DNA of 64,000 nt from Verrucomicrobiota bacterium (GTDB taxonomy: Bacteria > Verrucomicrobiota > Verrucomicrobiia > Verrucomicrobiales > Akkermansiaceae), in assembly GCA_030835305.1 (NCBI GenBank), contig JAURPJ010000064.1:1-64000 (forward strand), given 5' to 3'. The notes beneath the pieces were generated by a model. The model ran no database searches. It saw nothing but the letters and a program-made list of their open reading frames with translations, and was not told the origin of the DNA. Shown one piece after another: positions 38,004 to 47,110 of the stretch (positions are counted from its first letter, which is position 1; every line of letters starts with the position of its first letter). The translations under genes were made by a program, and so were the position numbers.

Positions 38004-38148
38004 ACTCTAGCGGGTGGACCAGTAACAAATCGATTCGATTAAAGTGCTTTAAACATCAATTCACTCGATACCCGTCCCTTGAGAAAACCATCTTTCATCT
38101 CACAAAAAATCTTGCATTCGGCCCCGCGAGCCCTAAAAAGCCGCTCCC

Positions 38149-38358
38149 ATGGCCCGCAAAGCTTGCAAGTCCAAAACCAGATCGTCCGTCGCCAAGCGCT
38201 TTAAAGTGACTGGCACCGGTAAGATTCTGCGCCGCAAACAAGGCAAACGTCACATCCTCCAGAAGAAAAACCGGAAACGGAAAAGAAATCTGGGTAAGGC
38301 GACGCTTGTCTCCGACGCAGATATTACAAATGTGAAGAGAAATCTTCTCATGAAGTGA
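38149..38358 (+). CDS. rpmI: 50S ribosomal protein bL35
   Basis: The 69-residue basic protein shows the L35 pattern: [23 protein letters not shown] and [17 protein letters not shown] near 6-47, with a typical C-terminal NVKRNLLMK. It is a component of the large ribosomal subunit. It heads a run rpmI-rplT-pheS. The usual upstream infC is missing here. Confidence 0.95.
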   Translation: MARKACKSKTRSSVAKRFKVTGTGKILRRKQGKRHILQKKNRKRKRNLGKATLVSDADITNVKRNLLMK

Positions 38359-38501
38359 GTCTTACCGTGCTTACGTGCACGATGCCCCCGCCTGCAAAAT
38401 GGGCGGCCTCCAGATAGCCAGCCTTCCCCGGAAGGACAACGAGCGAGTGAGACTATCGGAGTGAAATCGAAACCCAACGACCCGCTCATCAAAAAGAAAC
38501 T
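38359..38501 (+). other. Spacer between rpmI and rplT
   Basis: The 143-base gap is longer than usual between these genes. It holds small inverted repeats such as GTGC-TTAC-GTGCAC near 38370 and CCTTCC-CCGGAAGG near 38423. It may contain a translational control structure for L20, which represses its own operon in other bacteria. This is inference from position. Confidence 0.3.
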
Positions 38502-38870
38502 ATGCCAAGAGCAACCAACAGTCCGGCCAGTCGGAAACGTCGTAAGCGTATCCTTCTCCGTGCCAAAGGCTTCCGCGGCTTCCGTTCCAAGCTCTACCGC
38601 TACGCGAAGGATGCCGTCTACAAAGCCCGTCAATACGAGTATCGTGACCGTAAGAAGCGCAAGGGACAATTCCGCCGCCTCTGGATCCAGCGTATATCCG
38701 CTGCCGTCCGGAACGATGGAATGACCTATTCCCGCTTCATCGAAGGCCTCAAGGCCGCCAACATCGAGCTCGATCGCAAAGTCCTTGCTGACCTAGCCGT
38801 CGTTGACGCTGCCGCTTTCTCCGCAATCGTGGAGCAAGCCAAAGGAGCCCTCGAAAAGAAGGCTGCCTAA
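38502..38870 (+). CDS. rplT: 50S ribosomal protein bL20
   Basis: The 122-residue protein has the L20 core: [22 protein letters not shown] (near 18-39), [19 protein letters not shown] (near 45-64) and [26 protein letters not shown] (near 73-98). It is needed for large-subunit assembly. The N-terminus [16 protein letters not shown] differs from the common ARVKRG form but is basic and of normal length. A strong terminator follows, so pheS probably has its own promoter. Confidence 0.96.
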   Translation: MPRATNSPASRKRRKRILLRAKGFRGFRSKLYRYAKDAVYKARQYEYRDRKKRKGQFRRLWIQRISAAVRNDGMTYSRFIEGLKAANIELDRKVLADLAVVDAAAFSAIVEQAKGALEKKAA

Positions 38871-38902
38871 ATTCCGCTCAGCTTCCCGCTGGACAAACTT
38901 CC

Positions 38903-38936
38903 ATGGCCGCATCCGCAAAGGATGCGGCCATTTTTT
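38903..38936 (+). terminator. Rho-independent terminator after rplT
   Basis: ATGGCCGCATCC (38903-38914) pairs perfectly over 12 bases with GGATGCGGCCAT (38920-38931) around GCAAA, followed by six T. It ends the ribosomal protein operon. Confidence 0.95.
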
Positions 38937-39043
38937 CGGGACGTGGATTTGATAAACTCCGGTCGCTTTCCTCCTCGCTTCCACCCAACTAGGCCTCCTT
39001 ATCATTGACCACCCCACTCCTTTCGCCTAACCAAAGCCCTGAC

Positions 39044-40060
39044 ATGACCGAGCAAGCCGCACAGATCCAAACCGACGCCCTCGCCGCCATCGCAGCCGCT
39101 TCCACCGAAGCCGCCCTCGAAGATGCCCGCGTCAAATTCCTCGGCAAGAAATCCCCCCTCAACGCCCTCGCCGCTGAAATGCGTAACCTCTCCAACGAGG
39201 AAAAACCCCAACTCGGTGCCACCCTCAACACCGCCCGGCAAGCCATCACCGCTGCACTCGATTCCCGCAAGCGGGGCCTCCAGGACGCAGCCGATGCCGC
39301 TTCCGTTGCTAGCCTCGACGTCACCATGCCGGCCCGCGAACTCCCCGTCGGTGCCCTCCACCCGCTCACCATCGTCAAGGACCGTGCGATCCAGATTCTG
39401 CGACGCCTCGGCTTCGCCCTCGCCGATGGCCCGGAAATCGAAACCGAGTTCCACTGCTTCGACGCCCTCAACACGCCCGCTGATCACCCCGCGCGAAACG
39501 ACTCCGACACCTTCTACTTCGACTCCGGCAAGCTCCTCCGCACCCATACCTCCTCGGTCCAGGTCCGCACGATGGAAAAGCAGGCTCCGCCTGTCAAAAT
39601 CATAGCCCCCGGCTCCGCCTATCGTCGCGATGAAATCGACGCCACCCACCTCTCCGTCTTTAACCAGCTCGAAGGGCTCTACGTGGACAAAGACGTCCGC
39701 CTTTCCGACCTCAAAGGCACCCTCGAATTCTTTTATCGCGCTATGTTCGGGGACAAAACCGAAGTCCGTTTCCGCCCCCACTTCTTCCCCTTCACCGAGC
39801 CTTCGTTTGAAATCGACGTCAAACTTCAGGTCAAAGGAGAAGCACCCAAGTGGATCGAGGTCGCCGGATGCGGCATGGTCGACCCTGCCGTTTTCGACGC
39901 CATCAACGAAAGTCGCGGAGACGACGCCTTCGATCCAGCAAAGCTCACCGGTTACGCCTTCGGCATGGGTCTCGACCGCCTCGCCATGATTCAATACGGT
40001 ATCAAGGACATTCGCCTCCTTATCGAGAACGACACCCGCTTCCTCAGCCAGTTCGCCTAA
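39044..40060 (+). CDS. pheS: Phenylalanyl-tRNA synthetase alpha subunit
   Basis: I start at ATG 39044 (338 residues), because the in-frame TTG 39005 adds only a low-complexity lead. The N-terminal coiled coil spans about 5-90 (VKFLGKKSPLNALAAEM). The catalytic core shows GPEIETEFHCFDALNTPADHPAR near 130-152, RTHTSSVQVR near 167-176, a motif 2 block PGSAYRRDEIDATHLSVFNQLEG and motif 3 YAFGMGLDRLAMIQYGI near 304-320. The enzyme works with PheT, which is not in this window, so the two subunit genes appear to be separated. Confidence 0.96.
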   Translation: MTEQAAQIQTDALAAIAAASTEAALEDARVKFLGKKSPLNALAAEMRNLSNEEKPQLGATLNTARQAITAALDSRKRGLQDAADAASVASLDVTMPARELPVGALHPLTIVKDRAIQILRRLGFALADGPEIETEFHCFDALNTPADHPARNDSDTFYFDSGKLLRTHTSSVQVRTMEKQAPPVKIIAPGSAYRRDEIDATHLSVFNQLEGLYVDKDVRLSDLKGTLEFFYRAMFGDKTEVRFRPHFFPFTEPSFEIDVKLQVKGEAPKWIEVAGCGMVDPAVFDAINESRGDDAFDPAKLTGYAFGMGLDRLAMIQYGIKDIRLLIENDTRFLSQFA

Positions 40061-40076
40061 AGGGGGCCCACGCCGT

Positions 40077-40325
40077 TTACTCGATGCCCTGCTTCTTCAA
40101 AAAAGGGATCAACTCTTCAACCCCAAAATCCACCAGTAGCTCGCCATGCCAATTCATGGTCGGAGCCTTGGATTGGCCGGAAAGATCAATCATTTCCCGC
40201 ATCGCTTCCCGATTTCCAGAAACGATCACCGTTTCCACTTCGATCTTCTTTCGGGAAAGATAAGCGACAACATCGTCACACCATGGGCACCCGGGTTTGA
40301 TATAGAGAACAGGCAGGAACATCAT
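40077..40325 (-). CDS. Glutaredoxin
   Basis: The product is about 82 residues if started at ATG 40325 (a longer reading to 40379 has no signal or family match). The fold begins with FLPVLYIKPGCPWCDDVVAYL; the active site is CPWC. A cis-Pro appears in KAPTMNWHGELLVDFG, which fits thiol-disulfide exchange with glutathione. The gene is convergent with pheS, 16 bases apart. It may act as a small cytoplasmic redox partner. Confidence 0.88.
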   Translation of the reverse strand: MMFLPVLYIKPGCPWCDDVVAYLSRKKIEVETVIVSGNREAMREMIDLSGQSKAPTMNWHGELLVDFGVEELIPFLKKQGIE

Positions 40326-40446
40326 CTGTAAGAGAGAATTATGACGATATCGTGATGCAGACAAGCAAGCCTCATGCAAGTCGCAAAAAAAGCCCAGCCT
40401 TCTTCGTTGACCTTTTACCCATCTTCATGGACTGATTTGTTCACCG

Positions 40447-41406
40447 ATGCCTTTGGTTCCCTCTCTCTACCGAGCCCCGATCGGCCTGCGGGGAGGGCAT
40501 TTCGCAACGATTTACCCCACCCTTTTTCGTAGGGTCGAAACCCCCATCATTGAGCGCGAGCGCCTTGAGCTTCCGGACAATGACTTCATGGATCTCGATT
40601 GGTCGCCCCGCAAAAAATCACGACTGGCAATCATCGGGCATGGCTTGGAAGGGGAATCATCAGCCAAGTATATCCGAGGGATGTCACTCGCTCTTCAAAA
40701 GCGCGATTGGGACACGGTCGCGTGGAACTGCCGGGGCTGCTCCGGCGAACCGAACAGACTCCTCCGCTCCTACCACTCGGGAGTGAGCGACGACCTTGCC
40801 CACGTTGTCGATCACGCCATCTCGGAAGGCTACCAATGCATCTCCCTCATCGGCTTCAGCCTCGGGGGAAATATTGTCCTGAAATATCTGGGCGAACAGG
40901 GAACTCAAATCCATCCTGAAGTGAAGGCCGGTGTCGCGTTCTCCGTCCCCTGCGATCTCACCTCAAGCTCCCTGCGACTTGGAGACTGGGACAACAGAAT
41001 CTACATGTCCCGCTTCATGGATGGCTTGAAAGAAAAAGTCATCCAGAAGAACGATAAATTCCCGGGAAAACTGGATCTTGATGGCATCAAGAAGATCAAA
41101 ACCTTCGCCGAATTTGACAACCGCTTCACCGCGCCCTTGAATGGATTTCAGAATGCCAGCGACTACTGGTCCCGCGCCAGCAGCAAGCCACACCTTGCAG
41201 CCATTCAAATTCCCGCCCTCATGATCCAGGCGGCCAACGACCCTTTTCTTCCCGAGCCTTGCTTCCCCAGCGAAATCGCTGAAGCCAGCAAATTCTTCCA
41301 TCTCGAAATCCCCCGCCATGGAGGGCATGTTGGATTCATCAGCCGGGGTTCCGAATACTGGTCGGAAACACGCTGTGCAGACTTTCTTGAAGAGGCTATA
41401 CTCTGA
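40447..41406 (+). CDS. YheT-family alpha/beta hydrolase
   Basis: The 319-residue protein is a cytoplasmic alpha/beta hydrolase of the YheT/EMB8 group. It opens with RGGHFATIYPTLFR, typical of the group. The nucleophile elbow reads GFSLGGN (about 138-144) with Ser140, the oxyanion-side GHGLEG lies near 63-68, and the late RHGGHVGF near 292-299 supplies the catalytic His. The Asp is probably in NDPF near 267. These enzymes hydrolyse esters or lipids; the substrate is unknown. The next gene starts 10 bases downstream. Confidence 0.9.
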   Translation: MPLVPSLYRAPIGLRGGHFATIYPTLFRRVETPIIERERLELPDNDFMDLDWSPRKKSRLAIIGHGLEGESSAKYIRGMSLALQKRDWDTVAWNCRGCSGEPNRLLRSYHSGVSDDLAHVVDHAISEGYQCISLIGFSLGGNIVLKYLGEQGTQIHPEVKAGVAFSVPCDLTSSSLRLGDWDNRIYMSRFMDGLKEKVIQKNDKFPGKLDLDGIKKIKTFAEFDNRFTAPLNGFQNASDYWSRASSKPHLAAIQIPALMIQAANDPFLPEPCFPSEIAEASKFFHLEIPRHGGHVGFISRGSEYWSETRCADFLEEAIL

Positions 41407-41416
41407 CCTCCCCGTC

Positions 41417-42238
41417 ATGATTCGTCTTCTCCTTTTCCTCTCTTTTTCGTCATTGGTGAATGCCCGTAATTTCGAGATCGGAATCCCCAACCTTCTCTAC
41501 CCGATCAAGGTCTCCCTCCCGGAGAACCACAAACCCAGAGAGAAGCATCACACCCTCCTTTACTACCACCGCAACAGCGGACGCCCGACTACTTCCTTAA
41601 TGCGGAACCACCCCGGATCAAAGGGCTGGATCGTGGCCGGAATGACCTATCAGCAACAAGGAACCTTCACCCTCAATGCCGATACCTGGCAGGCCGAGCG
41701 AAAGGCCTTTCACGCCGTTCGAAAAATCATGGTCGATAACCATGGCACCGACCCCGACGACCTCTACCTCGCCGGGCTCTCAAAAGACGGCTGGTACACC
41801 AACCTCATGCTGCAGTCCGAATCGACGGTCAGCGGCGGAATTATTATGGGCGCGGGGCACCTGCACGCTGCTCCAACCACCTTCGAAAAATACACCTCGC
41901 CCAAGCCGGTTCATATTGAATTCGGGCGATCCGATGGTAATGATCACGCTGCCCTGAACGCTCTCCTTTACCACCGTAGAATGGGCGGGATTCTAACTCT
42001 GGAGGTCCAGCCAAAGCTTGGGCACGACTTCCCCGATAACGGTTCGCCTTCGCTCGCCCAGTGGCTCAAGAGGCCCCCTTCATCCTTCCCAAAAACTCAC
42101 TTACTCCGCACTGAAAAACTACTCAAATGTTTTGAGGAACAAGATAAACTCCGGCCTAAGAGGCTAAAGCCGATTGAGCCGGAAACCGAAGCCCCAAATT
42201 CCCGCTGGAGAATTCCCGGATCGCCTCTCATTTACTAA
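41417..42238 (+). CDS. Secreted alpha/beta-hydrolase-like protein
   Basis: I place the start at ATG 41417 (273 residues) since a signal peptide begins there (IRLLLFLSFSSLVNA); the open frame upstream overlaps the previous gene. The body shows HHTLLYYHRNSGRPT near 45-59, DPDDLYLAGLSKDGWYTN near 114-131 (a nucleophile-elbow-like GLSKDGW) and a late LGHDFPDNGS near 198-207 that could hold the His. The fold resembles phospholipase/carboxylesterase or PHB-depolymerase-like hydrolases. It lies between YheT and a sulfatase and may share their operon. Confidence 0.65.
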   Translation: MIRLLLFLSFSSLVNARNFEIGIPNLLYPIKVSLPENHKPREKHHTLLYYHRNSGRPTTSLMRNHPGSKGWIVAGMTYQQQGTFTLNADTWQAERKAFHAVRKIMVDNHGTDPDDLYLAGLSKDGWYTNLMLQSESTVSGGIIMGAGHLHAAPTTFEKYTSPKPVHIEFGRSDGNDHAALNALLYHRRMGGILTLEVQPKLGHDFPDNGSPSLAQWLKRPPSSFPKTHLLRTEKLLKCFEEQDKLRPKRLKPIEPETEAPNSRWRIPGSPLIY

Positions 42239-42251
42239 ATCCACTCGAACC

Positions 42252-43637
42252 ATGACCAAGCCCACTCAACTTGTTACTTCACTCTACCTGCTCGGATCGC
42301 TGGCAACCCTCACTGCGGGACAAATTAAGAATGTTCTCTTCATCGTTTCGGACGATCTCAAGGCCAGCGCGCTTGGCTGCTACGGAAACAATATTTGTAA
42401 AACACCACACCTTGATCGCCTCGCTGCCCGCGGAATGGTTTTCGAGCGAACCTACTGCCAGGGAACCTGGTGCGCCCCTTCCCGACTCTCTTTCATGCAC
42501 AGTCGATACGAAGGCAGTCAGGGCAAAAACATGGGAGAATATTTCCGGATACAAGGAATGCACAGTGCGCGGGTTGGCAAGATTTACCACATGCGCGTTC
42601 CTGGCGACATCATCGCAGGTACAGATGGACAGGACATCCCTTCAACCTGGGATGAGAAATTTAACACCAAGGGCACCGAAGCACACACCCCGGGCGCCTA
42701 CGCCTGCCTCAACCTTAATATCTTCACCGACAAGTTGGAAAACCGCGAATCAACCGGCATGAAGCATCGCATGTTCGTCTCGGTGAACTATGAGGGCGAT
42801 GGCGCTGATCAACCTGACTGGAAAGCGGCAGAAAAAACCGTCGAAATCCTGAACACGCATGGTGACAAGCCCTTCTTCATCGCGACCGGTTTCGTCCGCC
42901 CTCACTACCCCAGTGTTGCGCCTTCGAAGTTCTTTGAAATGTATCCTTTTGCAAAAATGCCACTTCCGAAAGTTCCGAAAGGCGATCTTGCGGATATTCC
43001 CAAACCGGGGCTTGCAAGAACGACGAGCCAAAAAAGCGGCATCGCCAAATGGCCGGACAATCAGAAAAGAATGTGGGCTGCCTACTACGCCACCGTGACC
43101 TACATGGACGAACAGTTGGGAAAGATCATGGATGAACTGGACCGGCTCAAGCTGACCGACTCCACCGCCATCGTTTTCATCAGTGATCATGGCTATCACC
43201 TCGGGGAGCATCACTTCTGGCAAAAGAGCAATCTCCATGAGGAGGTGACACACGTTCCGATGATCATTTCAGCCCCCGGATTGAAGCCCGGCCGGACCCA
43301 GGCTCTCGCCGAACTGATGGACATCTACCCGACTCTTTGCTCGCTCCTGGAGATCCCGATTCCAAAATCGGTTCAAGGTAGAAGTCTGCTTCCAATTCTC
43401 AAGGATCCTGGAGCAAGGCCGCGAACTGACGCTCTTTCCTTGTTAAGGGGAAGCCACGGCCTGCGAACCGATCGCTGGGCCTTCATGAAATACAAGAACG
43501 GCGACGAAGAGCTCTACGACATGAAGACTGACTCTGGCCAGTTCACGAATCTGGCGGAGAAAAAAGAACACCAAGCCACGAAGGTGAGGCTGCTCACCCT
43601 ACTCAAGGAGCGGATCAAATCGGCCTCACTCCGTTGA
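42252..43637 (+). CDS. Secreted sulfatase, iduronate-2-sulfatase type
   Basis: The start is ATG 42252 (461 residues) because a signal peptide follows (LVTSLYLLGSLATLTAG). The metal ligands appear in FIVSDDLKASALGCYGN (about 30-46). The formylglycine motif CAPSR holds Cys74, which needs a maturase. VFISDHGYHLGEHHFWQKSNLHEE near 318-340 is the second metal block, and HVPMII follows. These features match iduronate-2-sulfatase-like enzymes that remove sulfate esters from algal or animal polysaccharides. The gene end overlaps the GH81 gene on the other strand by 12 bases. Confidence 0.92.
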   Translation: MTKPTQLVTSLYLLGSLATLTAGQIKNVLFIVSDDLKASALGCYGNNICKTPHLDRLAARGMVFERTYCQGTWCAPSRLSFMHSRYEGSQGKNMGEYFRIQGMHSARVGKIYHMRVPGDIIAGTDGQDIPSTWDEKFNTKGTEAHTPGAYACLNLNIFTDKLENRESTGMKHRMFVSVNYEGDGADQPDWKAAEKTVEILNTHGDKPFFIATGFVRPHYPSVAPSKFFEMYPFAKMPLPKVPKGDLADIPKPGLARTTSQKSGIAKWPDNQKRMWAAYYATVTYMDEQLGKIMDELDRLKLTDSTAIVFISDHGYHLGEHHFWQKSNLHEEVTHVPMIISAPGLKPGRTQALAELMDIYPTLCSLLEIPIPKSVQGRSLLPILKDPGARPRTDALSLLRGSHGLRTDRWAFMKYKNGDEELYDMKTDSGQFTNLAEKKEHQATKVRLLTLLKERIKSASLR

Positions 43638-45869
43638 CGTATTTACAGTCATCCCCGGCTTTGCAATCATCTCGAAGCCATCGGAAAACTTGATTTTTTT
43701 CACTGAGTTCCCGAACCGGTAGGCCACATAGGTCCTCTTACCCTCCTTCGCAAAAACGTTCACCCAGGGGTGTGCCGAGGTGACGGTGCGATCGTTCCGG
43801 CCGAGCCGGTTCAGGGTGTGAATCCAATGAGACATGAAGGCGTGGGTATTGCCTCCTTCGAGACTGCAATCGGGATTCTTTTCAAGATAGTTGACCGCCA
43901 TCTGCGAATCCTGCAGTGAATTAAACATCACCACCAGATCTCCCCAACCATTGTTATAGTCACTTCCCTTCTCCCGCTTCTCCACGATGCGATCGTGGTT
44001 CTTTTTTACGTATTCAGGAAACCGTCCCATGTAGATTGAGGCCGGGGTAAAAGGCAGCCAATTGATACCATGAATACAATCGATATCGGCGGAGAACCAG
44101 GTGGAAAAGGACCCCTTGCCACCCCAGACCATTCCGAGAGCGACCTCTGGAAAATCCTTGGGGAAATTTGTCGTCGAGACATCAAACCAGTATTCCTCAA
44201 CCGCCGTTCTCTCGGTATTGTAAAGAAAGATGCCCGTGTCCCTGAGCTTGGCGTTGCCCGTCACCTCGCCCCAGAGCATCAAGCCATACCAGGCATTCAT
44301 CGATTCAGAGGACGACTCCTGGTTGTTTCCGTCACCAAACCTTGCGTGCCCCGAAGCCCAGGAATGTCCAGCATAAATATCAAAACAACGAAGATGGGGA
44401 AAGAGCGGATCCTCCCGGTCGGTCGAGGCGATATCACGAATGATTAATTCAATCATTGCCCCCCATTTTCCGGCCCAGGCCGGGTCGAGGCGCGCAACTT
44501 CCGCAGCGGCACGAATAAAATAACCGTAGTGAAAATGGTGATCATTCAGCTGCCCGTCGCTCCCGTAGGAAGGCTTGCTGCCAATCAATGTCCCCCATCT
44601 TTCGTTGTAATAGAATAGAGGAGCATTTTCTCCTTTGGATGCGATCAACCAGTCTTCAAGTCGACGGCGAATTTCATCGACAAAAAGCTTTTGCAACTCC
44701 TCCTCGCCGGCGACTTCTGCGACTCCGCTCAAGGTTGCCAGCTTACCTAAAAATTTCCCATCCCAGTAGGTATCCGCAAAAGGCATCTCAAGCTTGGCCG
44801 CTTCCTTTTTGAGATAACCTACCAATTGTTTCCGGTCACTGATCCCCTCGGCCGGAAGCATGGGAAGCAGCCCCTGAATGGGCACCAATGTTTCAAAGCC
44901 CTCCCCTTCCGCCAACTTCATCTCACCACGCACCGAGCGATAACTTTGCCCGGTCAAGGCCACTCTGGAATATTTCCACTGATGCGGGTAGAGAGCGAAC
45001 AAGGTGTCCTTCCCTCCCCCCTCCATCGCTTCGACTTCGAAAAAATATTCAGTCTTTAAATAGCCATTCACCGGCTTCGCTGAAAAGCTGGTTCCAGTGA
45101 CATGATGGTGGGCGCATTCCGCAAAGCGGGCCAAGGTGGCTTTTTCGCTGTCTGGTAAAAGCGCTACGGTGAAATAGCCCTTCGATGATTTGTTAGTAAT
45201 CGTGTCCGTCTTAACTCCACCCCAACTCGATTCCTTCGCGCCATAGATTCCGTAATGATTGCCTCGGACTGTCACTCCCAAGGTGGAATCACCTTCTTCG
45301 CCACTCCAAACAACTGGTTGGTGCGCAAATTTTAGAACAGGGTTTCCACCGCTAATACGGTTAAAAATGAAGGGGCTTCCGTGACCAAAAGTGGAGCGTA
45401 AAATTGCTTTGTCTTTTCGAAACTCAGCCGTGATGAACCAATCGGAATAATCGGCCAAACGGGTATCGGGAAACCCGGGAACCTCCGAATGAGAGATTAC
45501 AAAATCACCCGTCCTACCAATCCCGCCACCCATAATATGACCACCTGCTCCAACGATTCCGGATCCGGGATAGGCCACAGCAAGCCCCCGTTCGTTGCAA
45601 TTCATGGCGAGCGGATGGGGAAAAAGATTCTGGGAATATTTTTCCCAGACCAGAGAGCTCCACCATTGGTTGGTCGGAGTCGCTCCTTGCAGGGCCGGGG
45701 TCGAAAAGATGTTCTTCGGAAGTGGTTCACAGTCCGCCGGAAGATTGAGGGAGTAGCTGCCACTGCCCTCCCTCACGCTATCAGCTTCCGCCGAATGATT
45801 TAGGAGAGCCACCAGTGCAAACGCAATACCGGCAAAGGGCAAAAATGATTGAAGGACTTGCTGCCTCAT
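43626..45869 (-). CDS. GH81 endo-beta-1,3-glucanase
   Basis: The 747-residue secreted enzyme has a signal peptide (FLPFAGIAFALVALLNHSAEA). It is recognised as family GH81 by TPTNQWWSSLVW (about 64-75), LNDHHFHYGYF (441-451) with Asp443, GHSWASG (501-507) and DGNNQESSSES (513-523) with Glu518. The Asp and Glu are about 75 residues apart, as expected for the catalytic pair of this inverting family. It should cut beta-1,3-glucans such as laminarin outside the cell. It is divergent from the LacI gene, and a 26-base palindrome lies 73 bases upstream of its start. Confidence 0.92.
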   Translation of the reverse strand: MRQQVLQSFLPFAGIAFALVALLNHSAEADSVREGSGSYSLNLPADCEPLPKNIFSTPALQGATPTNQWWSSLVWEKYSQNLFPHPLAMNCNERGLAVAYPGSGIVGAGGHIMGGGIGRTGDFVISHSEVPGFPDTRLADYSDWFITAEFRKDKAILRSTFGHGSPFIFNRISGGNPVLKFAHQPVVWSGEEGDSTLGVTVRGNHYGIYGAKESSWGGVKTDTITNKSSKGYFTVALLPDSEKATLARFAECAHHHVTGTSFSAKPVNGYLKTEYFFEVEAMEGGGKDTLFALYPHQWKYSRVALTGQSYRSVRGEMKLAEGEGFETLVPIQGLLPMLPAEGISDRKQLVGYLKKEAAKLEMPFADTYWDGKFLGKLATLSGVAEVAGEEELQKLFVDEIRRRLEDWLIASKGENAPLFYYNERWGTLIGSKPSYGSDGQLNDHHFHYGYFIRAAAEVARLDPAWAGKWGAMIELIIRDIASTDREDPLFPHLRCFDIYAGHSWASGHARFGDGNNQESSSESMNAWYGLMLWGEVTGNAKLRDTGIFLYNTERTAVEEYWFDVSTTNFPKDFPEVALGMVWGGKGSFSTWFSADIDCIHGINWLPFTPASIYMGRFPEYVKKNHDRIVEKREKGSDYNNGWGDLVVMFNSLQDSQMAVNYLEKNPDCSLEGGNTHAFMSHWIHTLNRLGRNDRTVTSAHPWVNVFAKEGKRTYVAYRFGNSVKKIKFSDGFEMIAKPGMTVNTSTE

Positions 45870-45941
45870 AGGTTCAAAAAGTTAATCCGCGATTATCTGC
45901 CGCACGGAGGAGAGTCACCAGCAGGCCATCATCGGTCAAAC

Positions 45942-45967
45942 AATAATTGCATAATATTGCACTTATT
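45942..45967. promoter_or_regulatory. LacI-type operator, site 1
   Basis: AATAATTGCA and TGCACTTATT form a near-perfect inverted repeat (one mismatch) around six bases. The core ATTGCATAATATTGCAC matches site 3 at 14 of 17 positions. It lies between the divergent GH81 and lacI starts and could control both. Confidence 0.72.
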
Positions 45968-46054
45968 ATTCAGATCAGTTACTCTGTTACTTGCCATGCA
46001 GCGTCGGGATGATCATGTTATTCCAGTCGATCGAGAAAGATCGAGATTGCTGCC

Positions 46055-47110
46055 ATGCCCAAAGTGAACCAAAAAGCCATTGCTGACAAACTGGGGATTT
46101 CCCGTGCCACTGTGTCTCGCTGCTTCACCAACCATGCCGGCATTAACGCCACGACGCGTGCCAAGGTTTTTCAACTGGCGGCGGAGATGGGTTACAACCA
46201 TCTGGAACCTCGCAGCCCAGCGATGAAAAAAGCCAAGAAAAAGGTGAATTTCAACGTGCTCATTTGCAGCGAAACCGAGGAATACTTCAGGGAAGACTAC
46301 AGAAGCCCGGGCGAACAAATTCTTGTCGGCGTCTCCGAGTTTGCGCAGGCCCATGAAGTCGATGTCGATGTCGACTTCATTCCACCTTCGGCAACCAGCC
46401 TCGAAGATCCCGCTTTCGCAAAAATCAAAAGCCTTAGATCCCGAAAGAATCGCGGGGTTCTTCTGATCTACCCTTTCGCTGACTCCGTTATCAGCGATCT
46501 CTCATATCAACTCCCTGTCGTCTCACTTGTGGATCAACTTGAGCACGAATCGATTGATTGCGCGGATGTCGATCACAACGCCGGAATCTCGATGGTGATT
46601 GATCAATTGATTACTAAGGGGCACAAGCGGATTGGCTTTTACACCCGTGAATATGCCATTGCCGCCAGCTGGTCGTTTCGACGCTATAGTGCCTTTGTTG
46701 AAAAAATGGCCAGGGTCAAGCTCACGGTCTCGGACCGCGATATTATCGGGATCTTCCCACGGACGTGTGGCTCGGTCGCCACAGGTATCGACGAGGCAAT
46801 TAAGAGGACGAAAGAAGGTGTGACAGCTTGGGTCTGCGCAGCCGACCACCAAGCCTACGATCTCATCGATGGATTTGAAAACCACGGACTCAAAGTTCCA
46901 GAGGACGTCTCGATCACGGGCTTTGATGGAATTCAGAGGGGTTCCAAGCGACCGGCCCTTACCACGATTGATATCCCTTTCCGAGCGATCGGGATGACAG
47001 GCGCAGACAGACTCGCGTCACGGATCCGCAAACGTTTCGGCGGGAGCCAAAGCATTTATATAAGTGGAACGCTTATAGAAGGCGAAACTGTAGCTACACC
47101 AAAAGGCTAG
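46055..47110 (+). CDS. LacI-family transcriptional regulator
   Basis: The 351-residue protein starts with a LacI helix-turn-helix (about 5-30, KAIADKLGISRATVSRCFTNH), then a hinge with a basic KKAKKKV stretch, and a periplasmic-binding-protein-like effector domain (about 62-350; VVSLVDQLEHESIDCADVDHNAGISM in part, AWVCAADHQAYDLIDGF, VSITGFDGIQRG). It is a cytoplasmic repressor or activator controlled by a sugar. The neighbours are a GH81 enzyme, a sugar symporter and a phosphorylase-like enzyme, so the effector is probably a beta-1,3-gluco-oligosaccharide. Three matching palindromic sites flank the locus. Its stop codon shares four bases with that of the symporter. Confidence 0.92.
   Translation: MPKVNQKAIADKLGISRATVSRCFTNHAGINATTRAKVFQLAAEMGYNHLEPRSPAMKKAKKKVNFNVLICSETEEYFREDYRSPGEQILVGVSEFAQAHEVDVDVDFIPPSATSLEDPAFAKIKSLRSRKNRGVLLIYPFADSVISDLSYQLPVVSLVDQLEHESIDCADVDHNAGISMVIDQLITKGHKRIGFYTREYAIAASWSFRRYSAFVEKMARVKLTVSDRDIIGIFPRTCGSVATGIDEAIKRTKEGVTAWVCAADHQAYDLIDGFENHGLKVPEDVSITGFDGIQRGSKRPALTTIDIPFRAIGMTGADRLASRIRKRFGGSQSIYISGTLIEGETVATPKG

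Noticed and set aside
39002-39994. 330-residue open frame antisense to pheS
   Set aside because: Composition is Gly/Glu/Val-rich as expected for the complement of pheS codons; no family features.
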